The notes under the pieces were generated by a model. That model did no database searches. It saw nothing but the letters and a program-made list of their open reading frames with translations, and had not been told where the DNA came from. This document shows, one piece after another, positions 36,089 through 46,194 of a stretch of DNA of 64,000 nt; positions within the stretch are counted from its first letter, which is position 1, and the number at the start of each line of letters is the position of its first letter. The translations under genes and the position numbers were made by a program. The DNA comes from Bactrocera neohumeralis (Eukaryota; Arthropoda; Insecta; Diptera; Tephritidae): the NCBI RefSeq assembly GCF_024586455.1, contig NC_065921.1:20958635-21022634 (forward strand), read 5' to 3'.

Positions 36089-36275
36089 TAGGGATGGTAA
36101 ACTTGATTCCGATTCTACACGAGAATAGAGTTTTCTGGTAAAATAATCGATTTTTCGGAATCGATCTTCAGTAGTCGAAGTCGATTAAGAATCGATTCTT
36201 GACATTCGAAAAATCGATTATTTTACGAGAAAACTCGATTTTCCAGTAGAATCCGAATCGAGTTTACCATCCCTA
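36089..36275. mobile_element. 187-bp fold-back MITE, TAGGGATGGTAAACT ends
   Basis: Nearly the whole element is palindromic. The arms start TAGGGATGGTAAACTYGATT, show two mismatches in the first 30 bases, and extend through GTTTTCT.GTAAAATAATCG to about 66 bases. The central spacer contains repeated TCGATT words. It is flanked by an outer inverted pair (TTAATATTAATATTAAGAGG at 36058 and its complement at 36315). Confidence 0.8.
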
Positions 36276-36315
36276 CTATATAGATATATATATATATAAA
36301 ATTTGAAAGAGGCAC

Positions 36316-36432
36316 CTCTTAATATTAATATTAAGAGCTCATCTTTTGAGTGACTTTCTTTTTCACATTTTCGAAAGTTTTTAGCCTGTTTTTCAGTTGA
36401 AAAAAAAGGTTGACTCAGAATGACACACCCTA
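36316..36432 (-). repeat. Third end of the TATTAGGGTG dispersed repeat
   Basis: On the minus strand from 36432: TATTAGGGTGTGTCATTCTG, then GATGAGCTCTTAATATT, paralleling the order in 12780 and 3695. A perfect 22-base palindrome centred on AATATTAATATT occupies 36316-36337. Confidence 0.5.
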
Positions 36433-36640
36433 ATATATATATATGTAAAAGATCAGGAGGCCGAGACGAATGGAAAGCCGTGTGTCGGTCCATACATCCG
36501 TGTAAGCTGAAACTTGAGTAAAAATTGAGATATGTATCTTGCTGAAACTTGGTACGAGGGTTTCTTAGTACGAAAAAAATTACGAGTTCTTAGATGGGCG
36601 TAATCCGACCACTTCAATAAATCAATATAAATCAATCAAT
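36433..36640. repeat. Dispersed repeat with CTTGAGTAAAAATTGAGATA core
   Basis: AGCTGAAACTTGAGTAAAAA at 36507 is followed by TTGAGATATGTATCTTGCTG and AAACTTGGTAC. An inverted relative lies at 37195-37265 (ATACCGAGTCTCATCAAGAT, ATCTCAATTTTTCTCAAATT). The GGGCGTAATCCGACCAC word at 36597 marks a family I recall as widespread in flies. Confidence 0.5.
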
Positions 36641-36644
36641 AAAT

Positions 36645-36900
36645 CGATAGTGGTACCGTCCTTTTGGAACCACATATTGTCCAAGTTCATATCATCCAAT
36701 TCTATTTGGTTATCATTGAGCGGTAGCGATTTCCATTCACAGTAACGTGCCGGTCTTGATCATCACGGAAGAAGTACAGCCCAATGACGCCGCCGGCCCA
36801 TAAACCGCTGCAAACCGTAACTTTTTCATGATGTAATGGTGATTCTTGGAGTACGTTTGAATGTACAGGAACAAAGAATTTCATTGATATCTCAATTCAT
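36645..36900 (-). mobile_element. DD41D transposase central fragment
   Basis: Minus strand: ESPLHHEKVTVCSGLWAGG, VIGLYFFRDDQDRHVTVNGN, RYRSMITK, then a shifted frame MWFQKDGTT, which keeps the second catalytic D. Both flanks are truncated, and the left edge joins the dispersed repeat at about 36640. Confidence 0.7.
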
Positions 36901-37632
36901 CTTTGTTTTATTAAAAAAAAAACTCGTGTAGTGCTCTTAATGAAAAACTTGCTCTTAAAGTTGAGGGCAATGACTACGAATTTCGGTAGTAAATTTTAAT
37001 AATTTCGACTCATTGTTGGATCGTATATCTTTCAATGATCAAATGACAAATCCTACTTAAGAGAAATATCAAAAGAGCGGGAGAATGTCGTCCCTATTGA
37101 AAACCCCGTTGTATCTTAATTTAGTGCTTAATTATGGCACTTTATAGGCTTTCGGGTAATGGCAATGTGTATTTACAAACTCTTAATTTTTTATACTAAG
37201 GAACCCGCATACCGAGTCTCATCAAGATATCTCAATTTTTCTCAAATTACAGCTACGGTCGAAATAACTTGAAAAAGATTGGATTTGTCGTGATTTTGCC
37301 GTGTTTTGCTATGCATTATGCTTTACAATTGAATAATGAGTAACAGTTTACCACTGACCTAAGGAGACAGTAGTTAGCCTAGCAATGTGCATAAAATAAA
37401 GATATAAGGGCATTAGAATCTCGATGAAAATTTTGTTAAAAATATCCTGCAAGAATGAAAGATCGTATGCGGTGCCAAGTCTTAATATGGTCGAGTCATG
37501 AACACAAACCCCTTTCCTATAGTTCCAGGGGAAAACTCAACCGCCCATTAAAAAAGAGTGAGTATTTATGTATTCAACTCACCGCTAGTGAGTAATTTGC
37601 ACTTTGAAAAGTTTTACACCAATACTTGTAAA
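36901..37632. other. Dispersed-repeat fragments; no gene
   Basis: Contains the inverted CTCAATTTTTCTCAAATT repeat at 37195-37265 and otherwise unassigned sequence downstream of the lectin pseudogene. Confidence 0.4.
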
Positions 37633-38358
37633 CTAATTGCTCGGAGTACGAGGTACATGTCTTTCGCAGATAAAATAATGCTGGTCAGAGCAAGGAGTAT
37701 TGATCCAAAAACCAAGTGTCTTGTTACTCGTCGCAACACAACGGTGACTGAAAACTTGCCTCGGTTCACCAACCAGCCAGTGTGTGTATATAAATGGTTT
37801 ATTAATTGGTATCCATTTCCATTTAGAGAATTCTTCCAAATTGCTGCCACCAATCCAGTAAATGTTTTTTAAATAATCGTGTCGACCATAGATGGTCTGT
37901 AAATCTAAAAAAGTGAGATTGGAAACCAGTTATTAATTAAAATACGATATGAGGCAGTCACGCTGCAATTTCCTAATTTTCTCACGACCATTCAAAATCA
38001 CCAGACGGCCATTATAAAGCTCACAAAAATGATAGGCGCTTTGCCAATTTATCTACGAAAAAAGCATAAACAAGTATACATATGTACATATACATACATA
38101 TGTTTAAGTTTTCTAAGTTTCTTACTTAAACCAAATCCAAGTAATTATTATAGAATTTCACCTCCCAGTTCGTTTATAACTGCGTACTCCGTATCGCCAA
38201 TACGCTTCCACATATTTCTCTCATCTGTTAATTAAAATTTTTAAGTCGAAATATTAAATTCAGCCATATTTTCCATTACATATTATTTCTTCTTCAGTGA
38301 GTACTTCGAGCATACGGAACAAAACTAGAAAGCAAATATAGCACTGTCTTCCCATCAT
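37633..38358 (-). pseudogene. C-type lectin, decayed tandem duplicate
   Basis: Four exon-like blocks parallel the intact gene at 40799-41585: exon 1 38280-38358, exon 2 38166-38224, exon 3 37962-38052, exon 4 37633-37904 (stop TAG). Exons 3-4 encode NWQSAYHFCELYNGRLVILN, IYWIGGSNLEEFSKWKWIP, HWLVGEPRQVFSHRC and NTPCSDQHYFICE, keeping all four domain cysteines. Faults: at the exon-2 donor the GT of the paralogue is GG (ACCTCC on plus at 38160-38165). The nearest alternative GT is 4 bases on and breaks the frame. The exon-1 donor used by the paralogue is deleted. The exon-3 donor matches only at an earlier GT, costing about seven residues. The signal peptide is degraded (LVLFRMLEVLTEEE). It may be a recent pseudogene; assembly error is the alternative. 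Confidence 0.65.
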
Positions 38359-38489
38359 CGCACTTTTTAATATCTCGCAAGAATGCAGTAAACCTCTTTA
38401 AGTAAAATTTTTTTTTACAACTGAATTTTGTTGTTTAATTCATATCAATTGCAATTTTTTCCTTAAGGTGATACTTATGTATATACTTT

Positions 38490-38560
38490 TCTAACTAATG
38501 CGTGCGAAATTAAATTATAATACATCAACATGGATTGCTGTATATATGCTTATAGCAAGT
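38490..38560 (-). promoter_or_regulatory. Promoter block shared with the intact lectin gene
   Basis: Plus-strand CTAATGCGTGCGAAATTAAA, then TTATAATACATCAAC and a TGTATATATG TATA-like element at 38539-38548. The same order occurs at 41745-41805 upstream of the paralogue. On the minus strand the TATA-like box lies about 185 bases upstream of the ATG. Confidence 0.5.
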
Positions 38561-38639
38561 AAGGAAGGGCTAAGTTCGCAACTAGCTAGGTTTAAAGCCA
38601 GCGAAGTACCTTCAGGTACATAAGGCTTGTTTATTATAT

Positions 38640-38930
38640 GGGGTCTAGGGCGAATTTTCACCCGATTTTATTCACTCTAAGCATAAAAATGCACCGCAAT
38701 TACAAAATCTTGCTCTTTCTACTTTATTGAGATAACTCACATACTGGCCGGCATATGCGGCATAAAGTCATTTGGAAGTTCGAAAATCTTTGTATTAAGT
38801 ATATTCAACCCATTTACTGCACATTTAGGAAAGGATTCTCTCTGAATTTCAATTATATATCTCACACATTGACCCATATTTTCGGCAAAATGTCAACTAT
38901 AGGCTCTGGGGTCCCCATATTCGGTATCTA
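38640..38930 (-). repeat. Unclassified dispersed repeat, copy 2 (inverted)
   Basis: Reverse complement of 28690-28990 over several ordered blocks: TTTTCACCCGATTTTATTCA, GAGATAACTCACATA, GGAAGTTCGAA, AATTATATATCTCACACA. It lies between the two lectin genes. Confidence 0.65.
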
Positions 38931-39279
38931 GAGGATTGAGCAGTATTGGTTCCATTTATACAATTTTTGGTCATAAGATGACATTTTCTCTTTGCTTGAA
39001 CTGCGAAAGGGTAAAATTTTTAATAGCAAAACAAGTAAAATACGCCGAAATGCTGTTTTCGATCTTCCATTTTTGATAGGGCATCAAAAAATAAACCAAA
39101 GAGAATTATTTAAAAACAAGTCTTAGTATATCAGCTGTTGTCTTCAAACGAAAGGACTTAATGAATGATCTAGTAGTACTCGTAAACTAAATACGTACTA
39201 TTACTTTGTGCTATTGCTTTGCATTGCAGGGAGGTCTTATATAAATTAGACTCTCCCCAAGTTAAAAACGGATGTGTTG
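38931..39279. other. Unassigned intergenic sequence
   Basis: No motif recognised between the dispersed repeat and the DD41D relic. Confidence 0.35.
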
Positions 39280-40020
39280 TTAGACGTGTGCTTTTCAAGA
39301 ATGCAACACTTCGTTCGGATTTGGCCTGTCTGACAGCTGTTACTTGATTTGTGTATATTCAGTTTAGCTTGTCATTTCATAATGAACAAATTTACCTCAG
39401 AACACGTGCTTGCATGTTTGGTTAACAGGCCCAAAATGAATTGGCCACCGATCCCGATTTTCTCAAGAAAATTTTGTTCTGTTATGAAGCTCATTTTGGG
39501 TTGAATAGGTACTTTAATAAACAACATTGTCTCATTTTGGGGTGATGATAACTTCTAACTCATTGTTGAAGCGCCGTTAAATACTCAAAAAAACCCTGCT
39601 TGATATGCTTTGTGGGCAGAGAGAATATTTGGTCTACACTTTTTCAAAAATGAAGCCAGTCATAATTTTATAGTCAATGTAGAACGTCCTGAGTCTGAAT
39701 TGGAGGATATTTATGTGGACGACGTTTGGCTCCAACATGATGGCGCTACATGCCATACAGCCAACGAAACAGTCAATTTATTGAAGCAGGTTTTTGGTGA
39801 ACGCATTATCTTGCGTTGTGGTCCTGTGCCGTGTCCTCCAAGATCGTGCGATTTAACACGTCTGCAATATTTTTTATGGGATTATGTGAAGTCGCTTGTC
39901 TACGCAGATAAGCCAGAGACGATTGACGTTTTGGAAAAAGATATTCGGTGCATTATTGCTGACAAGCGGTCCCAAGTTATATAAAAAGTATTCGAAAACT
40001 GAGTTTCTCGACTGGAATTT
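39280..40020 (+). mobile_element. DD41D mariner-like transposase relic
   Basis: ATG 39382 starts MNKFTSEH, an N-terminal remnant soon out of frame. The first catalytic block near 39468 reads ILFCYEAHF with Y at the expected D. A 124-codon open frame at 39610-39984 then covers GLHFFKNEASHNFIVNVERP, VWLQHDGATCHTANETVNLL (second D present) and PPRSCDLTRLQYFLWDYVKS, with Q at the third position. The spacing is again 41 residues. Two catalytic residues are lost, and the first and third substitutions (Y, Q) differ from the 31129 copy (V, G). It lies between the two lectin genes. Confidence 0.85.
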
Positions 40021-40189
40021 ATTTGAGCCAGCCACGTCGTTATCTGCGTGAAATAATTATATCCTGAATAAGGTAGGGTTTGTTTGCGACGAAGTTACAT
40101 AGTAACACCTAGAAGGAAACGTCGGATATGCTATAAAATATATACATGATCAACAAGACTGGTTGAGTCGAGTCGTGAACTAGCCCCTC

Positions 40190-40345
40190 AGTTTTGGAAA
40201 TATCGATCTGAAACTTTGAGTACATTCTTTCCTACCCAAGAAGCTGCTGATTTGTTGGAACCGTTGATATCGGATCACTACAGCATATAGCTGCCAAACT
40301 TCATGGCATAGTCAATAAACCCTTTTAAGGATATGAAAGGGTGAA
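40190..40345. repeat. Dispersed repeat with CATATAGCTGCCA
   Basis: ATCGATCTGAAACTTTG, CAAGAAGCTGCTGATTTGTT, CGTTGATATCGGATCAC and CATATAGCTGCCAAAC match 49794-49870 and 50094-50110. A piece also occurs near 43535-43590. Its downstream part merges into unassigned sequence. Confidence 0.5.
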
Positions 40346-40798
40346 CAACCAACTACCAGAGTCATAAGCCAAGTTTGTAGTTGGTGTTTTAACATATTTT
40401 GACTGTCGTTATCGTAAAATTCCTTTCCTTCTCAGTTCAGAATGCCTAGTAATACCTATGGAGTAGTTTACTTTTTAGTTAACTTAAGTGAACCCTTAAT
40501 CTCTTAAAGCTTCTATTCCCTCGAAAAACGGTTCAAAGTTAAATAGGTCAATGGATATCATACAGAGTGATCGATTATTTTAAATTATAAGCGCGATATT
40601 TCACATATTTGTTCTCTTTTTTTACCTTTATGTTTTGCAATAGTGACTAACAGGTCACTTCTACATGGTCCTGTCTGTTGCTCTTTTGCAAAAATATTGC
40701 ATTTATTTCGATAATTCAATTATTAATATAGTGCCAATAACCATTTCTACATTACATACTTTGATGAGTACGCGTCGCCACAAATATGCTTTTCAATA
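40346..40798. other. 3' flank of lectin gene; no feature recognised
   Basis: AT-rich sequence downstream of the lectin stop codon. A minus-strand polyadenylation signal was not assigned with confidence. Confidence 0.35.
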
Positions 40799-41585
40799 TT
40801 ACAATTCAGTCCTTTGTCGCACAGATTTAAAGCTACGTTCACAGATAAAGTAACGCTTGAAAGAACAAGGACTATTACTCCAACGACCAAGCGCCTTGTC
40901 ACCCATCTCCACACAACGTTGACTAGAAGATCGCGTCGGTTCACCAACCAGCCAGTGTGTGTATGTAAATGGTTTATTGATCGGTATCCACTTCCACTTA
41001 TTGAGTTCTTCCAAATCGTTGCCACCAATCCAGTAAATGAAGCCTGGCTCCTCGTCGTTAATACGCGCTTGAACGAAATCTAAGCCAAACAAAAAGTTGT
41101 TAATGAGCGTTACTTACTAAAACTAATTTTAGTAAAAAACTATGAACTTACTGTTCTTCACTAAAAACATTTGCAATTTGACAATTTTCTCACGATCATT
41201 CAAAACCACCAGACTGCTGTTATAGCGCTCACAAAACTCATAAGCACTTTGCCAGCTCAGCTTTGCAGATAAAATAATTAAAATTAAATTTTTAAGTTTC
41301 TTCGGTTTCTTAATTATAGTAATTTCAAGTAATTGTTATAGAATTTCACCTACCGGCTGTCTGTGCCAAACTGTGTACTCCGTCTTGCCGAAACGCACCG
41401 AATAAGCGCCTTCAGCTGTTAATAAAATTTTTTTAGTCGAAATATTCAAATCACCCAACATTTCCGTTACCATTTGAATACAATTCTCCAGAGTCCATTT
41501 CCCATCCTTCAATGTCTGCTCTTGCCAATGCGAGTACTTGGAGCAAAACGAAAGAGACTAGAAAGCAAATATCCTGTCTTCCCAT
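40799..41585 (-). CDS. Secreted C-type lectin, four exons, 188 aa
   Basis: Exons (minus): 41471-41585, 41354-41415, 41152-41260, 40799-41079 (stop TAA). All three introns have GT/AG ends (GTAACG, GTAGGT and GTAAGT donors) and compatible phases 1, 0, 1. The product starts MGRQDICFLVSFVLLQVLAL, a clean signal peptide to about residue 23. An in-frame ATG 30 codons upstream would bury it and was not used. The lectin domain covers about 43-176, with WQSAYEFC at 62-69, WIGG at 112-115, and C69, C151, C167 and C175 for the two conserved disulfides. The sugar-site positions read EPT (142-144) and WSN (162-164), where the mannose-type consensus is EPN and WND, so specificity is uncertain. There is an N-glycosylation sequon at N73. 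Such small fly lectins are secreted and bind carbohydrate, often with immune or reproductive roles; the role here is inferred only. Confidence 0.88.
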
Positions 41586-41739
41586 GACCGCACTTTTTAA
41601 TAAGCTGAAAGAATAAGAAGAACCACTGCCAGTGAAAATATTATTACAATTGAAAACTAAACGACTTAACTTCATCTCAATTCAGCTTTTTCTTCGCAAC
41701 CGTTTAAAATCGATCTGTTATGCTAATATACATATTTAC

Positions 41740-41810
41740 TTTTTTAATTAATGCGTGCGAAATTAAATTATAATGTATCAACCTAGATCGGTGTATATAT
41801 AATTATAAAA
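41740..41810 (-). promoter_or_regulatory. Promoter block of the intact lectin gene
   Basis: Plus-strand TTAATGCGTGCGAAATTAAA, TTATAATGTATCAACC and GTGTATATATAATTATAAAA are conserved with the block upstream of the paralogue. The TATA-like stretch at 41792-41806 (minus-strand TATATATAC) lies about 205 bases upstream of the ATG, which would place the start near 41765-41775 and leave a 5' UTR of roughly 180-190 bases. Confidence 0.5.
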
Positions 41811-42049
41811 AATTAATAGGTACGTTAAAAGAGCATAGCATAACTAGGCTAATTTCAAAAAAAAAGCGAATCGAAAATGAAGCAAAAAAGTACAGTGGAT
41901 TCAGACTGGTAGTAGTGTTTCCTTATAATAAAACTCATTCTTTGCCAAGACAAGACTCCACGGAAAATTATTTATTAAATCAATATATTGAGTGCTCAAA
42001 AATGCAGTTCTTTCAGTCGAGATGTATAAGTTGGTTTTCCAGATTTCTT
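41811..42049. other. Unassigned upstream sequence
   Basis: AT-rich sequence between the lectin promoter block and the mariner relic; no motif recognised. Confidence 0.35.
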
Positions 42050-42600
42050 GAAAGACAACTGCCAAATAAATAGTTGTGTGTCACTCAGAATTTACTGCTC
42101 TGTACTATTCTAGCCGTATGGTTACGACGTGTCCAGTTTTTCCAAACACAGACAACTCTTTGCTTAGAAGTACTTCGTGCGCGAACACCTTCTGTTGGGT
42201 TCCACTCATCTTGAACACTCATACAGTCGATTGTTGTCTACATTCGGGCCTATACGTATTAATTCAAGATTCGTCACCCGTCACGTTGTCACATACGTGT
42301 TTTAAAGCATCGCTATCATAAATATTTTTTGGCTTTTCCTTCGACCAATCGACAGGCGTGTTTTTTGAGCGATTAACCAATTGTGAGTGATCCATCGAGA
42401 AAAATTTTTGTACAATCAAATTTCCATGCAATATTGAATTTATGCTGGTCCCACTAATGGTTGCAGTTGTCTTAAGCTCACGATAGGTCAGATGACGAAC
42501 TTTCAATATCTGTCTGCGCATAGCATCATTACTCGCTACTGATTTTGGACGATGATTTTTTTTTGCGAAAATATTTTTCAATTATCATTCAAAAGAACAT
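42050..42600 (-). mobile_element. Mariner N-terminal half relic
   Basis: Minus strand from 42581: RPKSVASNDAMRRQILKVRH, LTYRELKTTATISGTSINSI (second helix-turn-helix), NTPVDWSKEKPKN, then the first catalytic block NVTGDES followed by a stop. A frame-shifted YRPECRQQSTV-VFK continues after it. The second and third aspartates are missing. It belongs to the same kind of mariner as the short piece at 14375-14465. Confidence 0.75.
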
Positions 42601-43320
42601 TCTTTGGAATATATATGTTGAAGATTATCTCTTTCAAATGTTCGCCGCGCAACGTCTCATATAGTCCATCCGTTGAGTCCAATTTTCGGCTAGTGAATGA
42701 CACGGGTGATGTTTTGCTCCGAGGCCTGATTCGAAGCGAGATTGTCCGTATAAACTTTAAACCTTACATATCCCTACAGGAAAAAGTCTAACTGTGTAAC
42801 ATTACACGAACTTGGTGGCCAATCGATCGCTCCAAAATGTGAAATCATCTGCTCACCGTAGTGTTCTCTATTCTCTCAATAAATCCATTGATTGATGTGA
42901 TATGTGGGAAGTGGCGTCGTCTTCTTGAAACCAAATTTGGTCGAGATCACGAACTTCAATTTCAGGCATCAAATGACGCGATAACTGGCAACATTTTTAA
43001 GAAATGTGGATCAATGATTCCTTTGGCCCACAAACAGTTATATTTTCTGGCTGAAATGGCAGCTCTCGAGTTTCTTCAGATTGCTTTCGTCCCAAATGCG
43101 GCAATTTTGCTTGTTTCCATTCTTTACAGAACGTGAATTTTCGTAATAAAGTTGAATGATTTAAATACATACGTTGTTTAGGCGTAAGTCTTTGCGTCAT
43201 AAAATGCCAAACAATACTGAAGAAAAATAATATGACAGCCTGACACGACTAACGCATAATCTGTCAAAACAAAGCTATTGAAAAAGTACCTCTACTAAGA
43301 TCAATTTAATGTGTTAGTTC
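42601..43320 (-). mobile_element. DD41D element relic with terminal repeat
   Basis: The right end GACAGATTATGCGTTAGTCG (minus strand) and AGTAGAGGTACTTTTTCAAT at 43275-43294 equal the start of the element at 49551. Inside, the minus strand gives LTPKQRMYLNHS (43150-43200), GRKQSEETRELPFQPENITV (43030-43120) and a WFQEDDAT-like second-catalytic region near 42920. The C-terminal RKLDSTDGLYETLRGEHLKE motif is at 42620-42700. The terminal repeat is split by a short AT-rich insertion (43295-43315). Confidence 0.7.
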
Positions 43321-44639
43321 ATCACACCCGATATATTTTCTGTTGTTCATATTGGGTCTGTCTATAGTTAAAAAGAATAATGATTTTTGTTAGCTAATTT
43401 ACACTTTGGGCTCCTACAATCATACTTACTGTAGTAGAATAGTGGGAAAAAATATTTTCACTGATGAAATTGCTGTAGTTCGAACACTTCGGTCAGTCGA
43501 TTTCAGCAGGTAAAACTTTAAAATTGTTCCAATAAAATTTGGAGATATCGGTCAGACTGAAGTTGCTCATTTAATGGAACCGCCGATATTTTCATTGATT
43601 TTCTTTTTATTTGCCATCATTATTGCTCCCTTTCAATCAAATTTTCTTATAACAGTTATCACATATTGCCATTGTCATATATATCGTACTATTTACCTAC
43701 ATTCACTAGCACAATGCGCCTATATTTCTACAAGTGCAGGCAACACTTGTATTATTGTTGTAGTTGTAGCTGAGTTGCTACATTCCGGAAGTGTTTGTCG
43801 CTTCCTTTGTTGTTGTACTCGTTATTATGTTACTATTATTTTTTGTTGTTTGTTTAATGTTATTGTTGTTGTGCTCACACTTATTTGTACTTACTTGGTT
43901 TTTGCCTGCTGCGCCGTTGTGATAACAATGTTTGTCTTTATTTTGGGTTTCGCGTCTTTTTCCACTTTTCGGCATAGTCAAGAAAGTAGGCAAGCATAGC
44001 GCAGAACAACAAGTTTCATTACTTTGTGAGTAAGTGTGAGCAAAATGTAGGAATTTCTTGAGGCTGCATAGACACGTATGTATACAGTTTGCAGGTGCTT
44101 ATTGAGAAGTGCATGCTTGTAGCGGTAGATATACATACATACATATGCATATACATATTATATGTAGATATACCTGTATACAAAGTGTTAGTGTGTTCGG
44201 AAGTTTTCGAAGTATGTGCGAGTGTCTATATTTATATACACATATTTCTTGCTAAACAAATGATAACGTTAACTTTCTGTGACTTTTAAAGATGTTCTTT
44301 CCACAGTTAAGCGACAGTCACACAGGTTGCTCATACGCCATGGTATGGTGTAAAGTACATTAGTCTTAAATGGTTTAAGCACTGTTATTTTGTGAAATTG
44401 ATTTAAAAAATTTTATAATAAACTAAATATGTAAGTTAATTTGATAGTGATAAAATTCCGTTTTCGAATAAAAAAAATCAGTAAAATTTCGAATAATAGA
44501 AATCTAAAATTTTTTCACTCGAAAACTGGATTTTATCAATATCATCAAAATATCTACATTTTTAAAAAACAAAATTGTTAATTATTTGATAAAAATAAAT
44601 TTCTAAAATTAAAAAAACCTCACTTGAAAACAATCAGGC
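43321..44639. other. Unique sequence with TTG tracts; dispersed fragment at 43520-43600
   Basis: A piece of the CAGCTGCCA-type dispersed repeat lies at 43535-43590. (TTG)n runs at 43750-43870 create an apparent 141-codon plus frame (43574-43999) that is low-complexity and not supported as a gene. (CATA)n lies near 44130-44165, and AT-rich sequence follows. Confidence 0.4.
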
Positions 44640-44799
44640 ACGTTCCAGCAACCGAATGAAATTGATGTGATTTCATTTTAGCTAACCGAATGATTTCATT
44701 TATTTCGAAGCCTTTTTATTTTAGATTGAAACAGCTGTTTTCCAAGCACATGACATTTGCTTTCATTTTTCAAAAAAATAAAATTTCTTGACTAAACTT

Positions 44800-45200
44800 G
44801 AGTGCTGCCGTGAGAGCATTAAAAATGAAGGATTCAGAGTAGACTTTGAATGGGTTAATTCAAATCCGTTTGAAGTTGCTGTTGTACGATTTTTAACACT
44901 TTTATTAACTATTTTATATTTGTTGTTATCTCCGTCTCATATTATCAAGAAGACCATGGATTAAGACATCAGGAATTCCACTTTCTCTGCAATTGGGCCC
45001 ATTATTACGGTTTCTCGCTATCAGAGCGCATACTGTATTAGGAGAATGAATGCTTGACAATGATATAACAAAAACTAAACAGCAATTCTTGGAAAAATTC
45101 GGTCCACTTGAAGTGGTTGGTTGTATTGACGATACGCTTCTCAGATAATCAGATTATTACTACAATATCACAGTGGCAAACTCTTTAGCCTCACCAAGTA
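44800..45200 (+). mobile_element. Possible PIF/Harbinger transposase relic
   Basis: Plus-strand codons from about 45080 read QFLEKFGPLEVVGCIDDTLL, resembling the FYxKFGxPGVVGCIDGTHI block around the first catalytic D of Harbinger nucleases. Further SDYYYNITVANSL fits the block that follows poorly. No terminal repeats or second D were found, so this is a weak call. Confidence 0.35.
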
Positions 45201-45844
45201 AGTACCTATAGGACAGTATTCCGTTAAAAGCCCCAGCGTTGTGGTGAGACAAACCTTGCTTGGGCTAAGTAATTCAATGGAACTATTTGGACCAGAAAAA
45301 CTGCTCTGTCGTACAGGTGACGGTTGTTAACCAATACTTACTGAGCCATACGAAATCCCAATCTGATTAGATTCGATTAAGGATACCCAGACGAGTCTGA
45401 TAATGAAGTATAATAATGCTATTGATAGTCAGTGCCGACACTTTTTTTACAAACTTTCAGCGCAAAATGCTAGTTTTGCCGCTCTGAAAATGTAGTAAAT
45501 AATTACCTCTCCATTTTAATAGTAACTACTTCTTCTTAAAAAAAAAAAAACTGTTATCTGGGATACTGAAGCTAGAGTTAATGGAGAGTTCTTATCAAAA
45601 AATATTCCCTCCAACTTTCATCCGTCCCCTTTTTTGCTGGTATGCGGAGAAGAAATCACACGTTATAAATTTTTCGTTTTCAAATTACATTTAAATCTGT
45701 GGAATCGATTTTCAAAACAAGGCATTTCATTTCGAAATAATTTTTTTCGATTAACAAATATTTGAAAACAAGTGTCGCGAAATTTTCGTTGAAATTTTAA
45801 TTTTTTTGTAAAAATGTCTGCCAATTCCAATTTTCAATTTTTTT
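45201..45844. other. Unassigned AT-rich sequence
   Basis: No coding or transposon motif recognised. Confidence 0.35.
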
Positions 45845-45900
45845 TCCTTCGTGTCAACGCTATTCGTAAAAAGAGGCCGGAATTATAGGCCAATTGTGGC
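45845..45900 (+). mobile_element. Short inverted mariner fragment (AIRKKRPEL)
   Basis: The plus strand reads LRVNAIRKKRPEL followed by a stop, matching the REAIRRKRPELW block of mariner transposases. The adjacent mariner at 46195-47069 is on the minus strand and stops just before this block, so the piece could be its displaced, inverted continuation. Confidence 0.4.
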
Positions 45901-45917
45901 CAAAGGGAATTTCTTTG

Positions 45918-46194
45918 AGGGGATGACATAGAGGATAAAGAAAAATTAAGAATTTTAAAGGCCTTTTTTCAACAATTTTTTTCATAAAAAAGTTAAATAT
46001 TTTATGAAAATTTTTTAGTTTTATAAACATACGCTGTTAACAAAGAAATTCTGAAATTTTTGGAAGAAAATGTTTTAAGCTCGGCCATTGTGACGCCATT
46101 TCCAGTCACTCCTCGAAAAAAATTGTGCCCGCGTTGGCTGGATAGCTTCTTACTGGATCATCTAAAGTGAAAAAATACTTGTTTTAGTTAAAAC
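45918..46194 (+). repeat. Unclassified dispersed repeat, copy 1
   Basis: Shares with 60900-61150: CCTTTTTT…AACAATTTTTTT, AACAAAGAAA, TTCTGAAATTTTTGG, CATTGTGACGCCATTTCC, and GGATCAT followed by AAAGTG and TTAGTTAAAAC. The orientation is the same in both. No frame was seen. Confidence 0.65.

Noticed and set aside
37614..37872. Frames of 79 aa (minus) and 104 aa (plus) overlapping lectin exon 4
   Set aside because: Alternative-frame shadows of the lectin exon, whose own frame carries the conserved WIGG and cysteine pattern.
43574..43999. 141-codon plus frame with hydrophobic stretches (membrane protein?)
   Set aside because: Hydrophobicity comes from TTG/TAT-rich repeats; no family resemblance and no gene structure.
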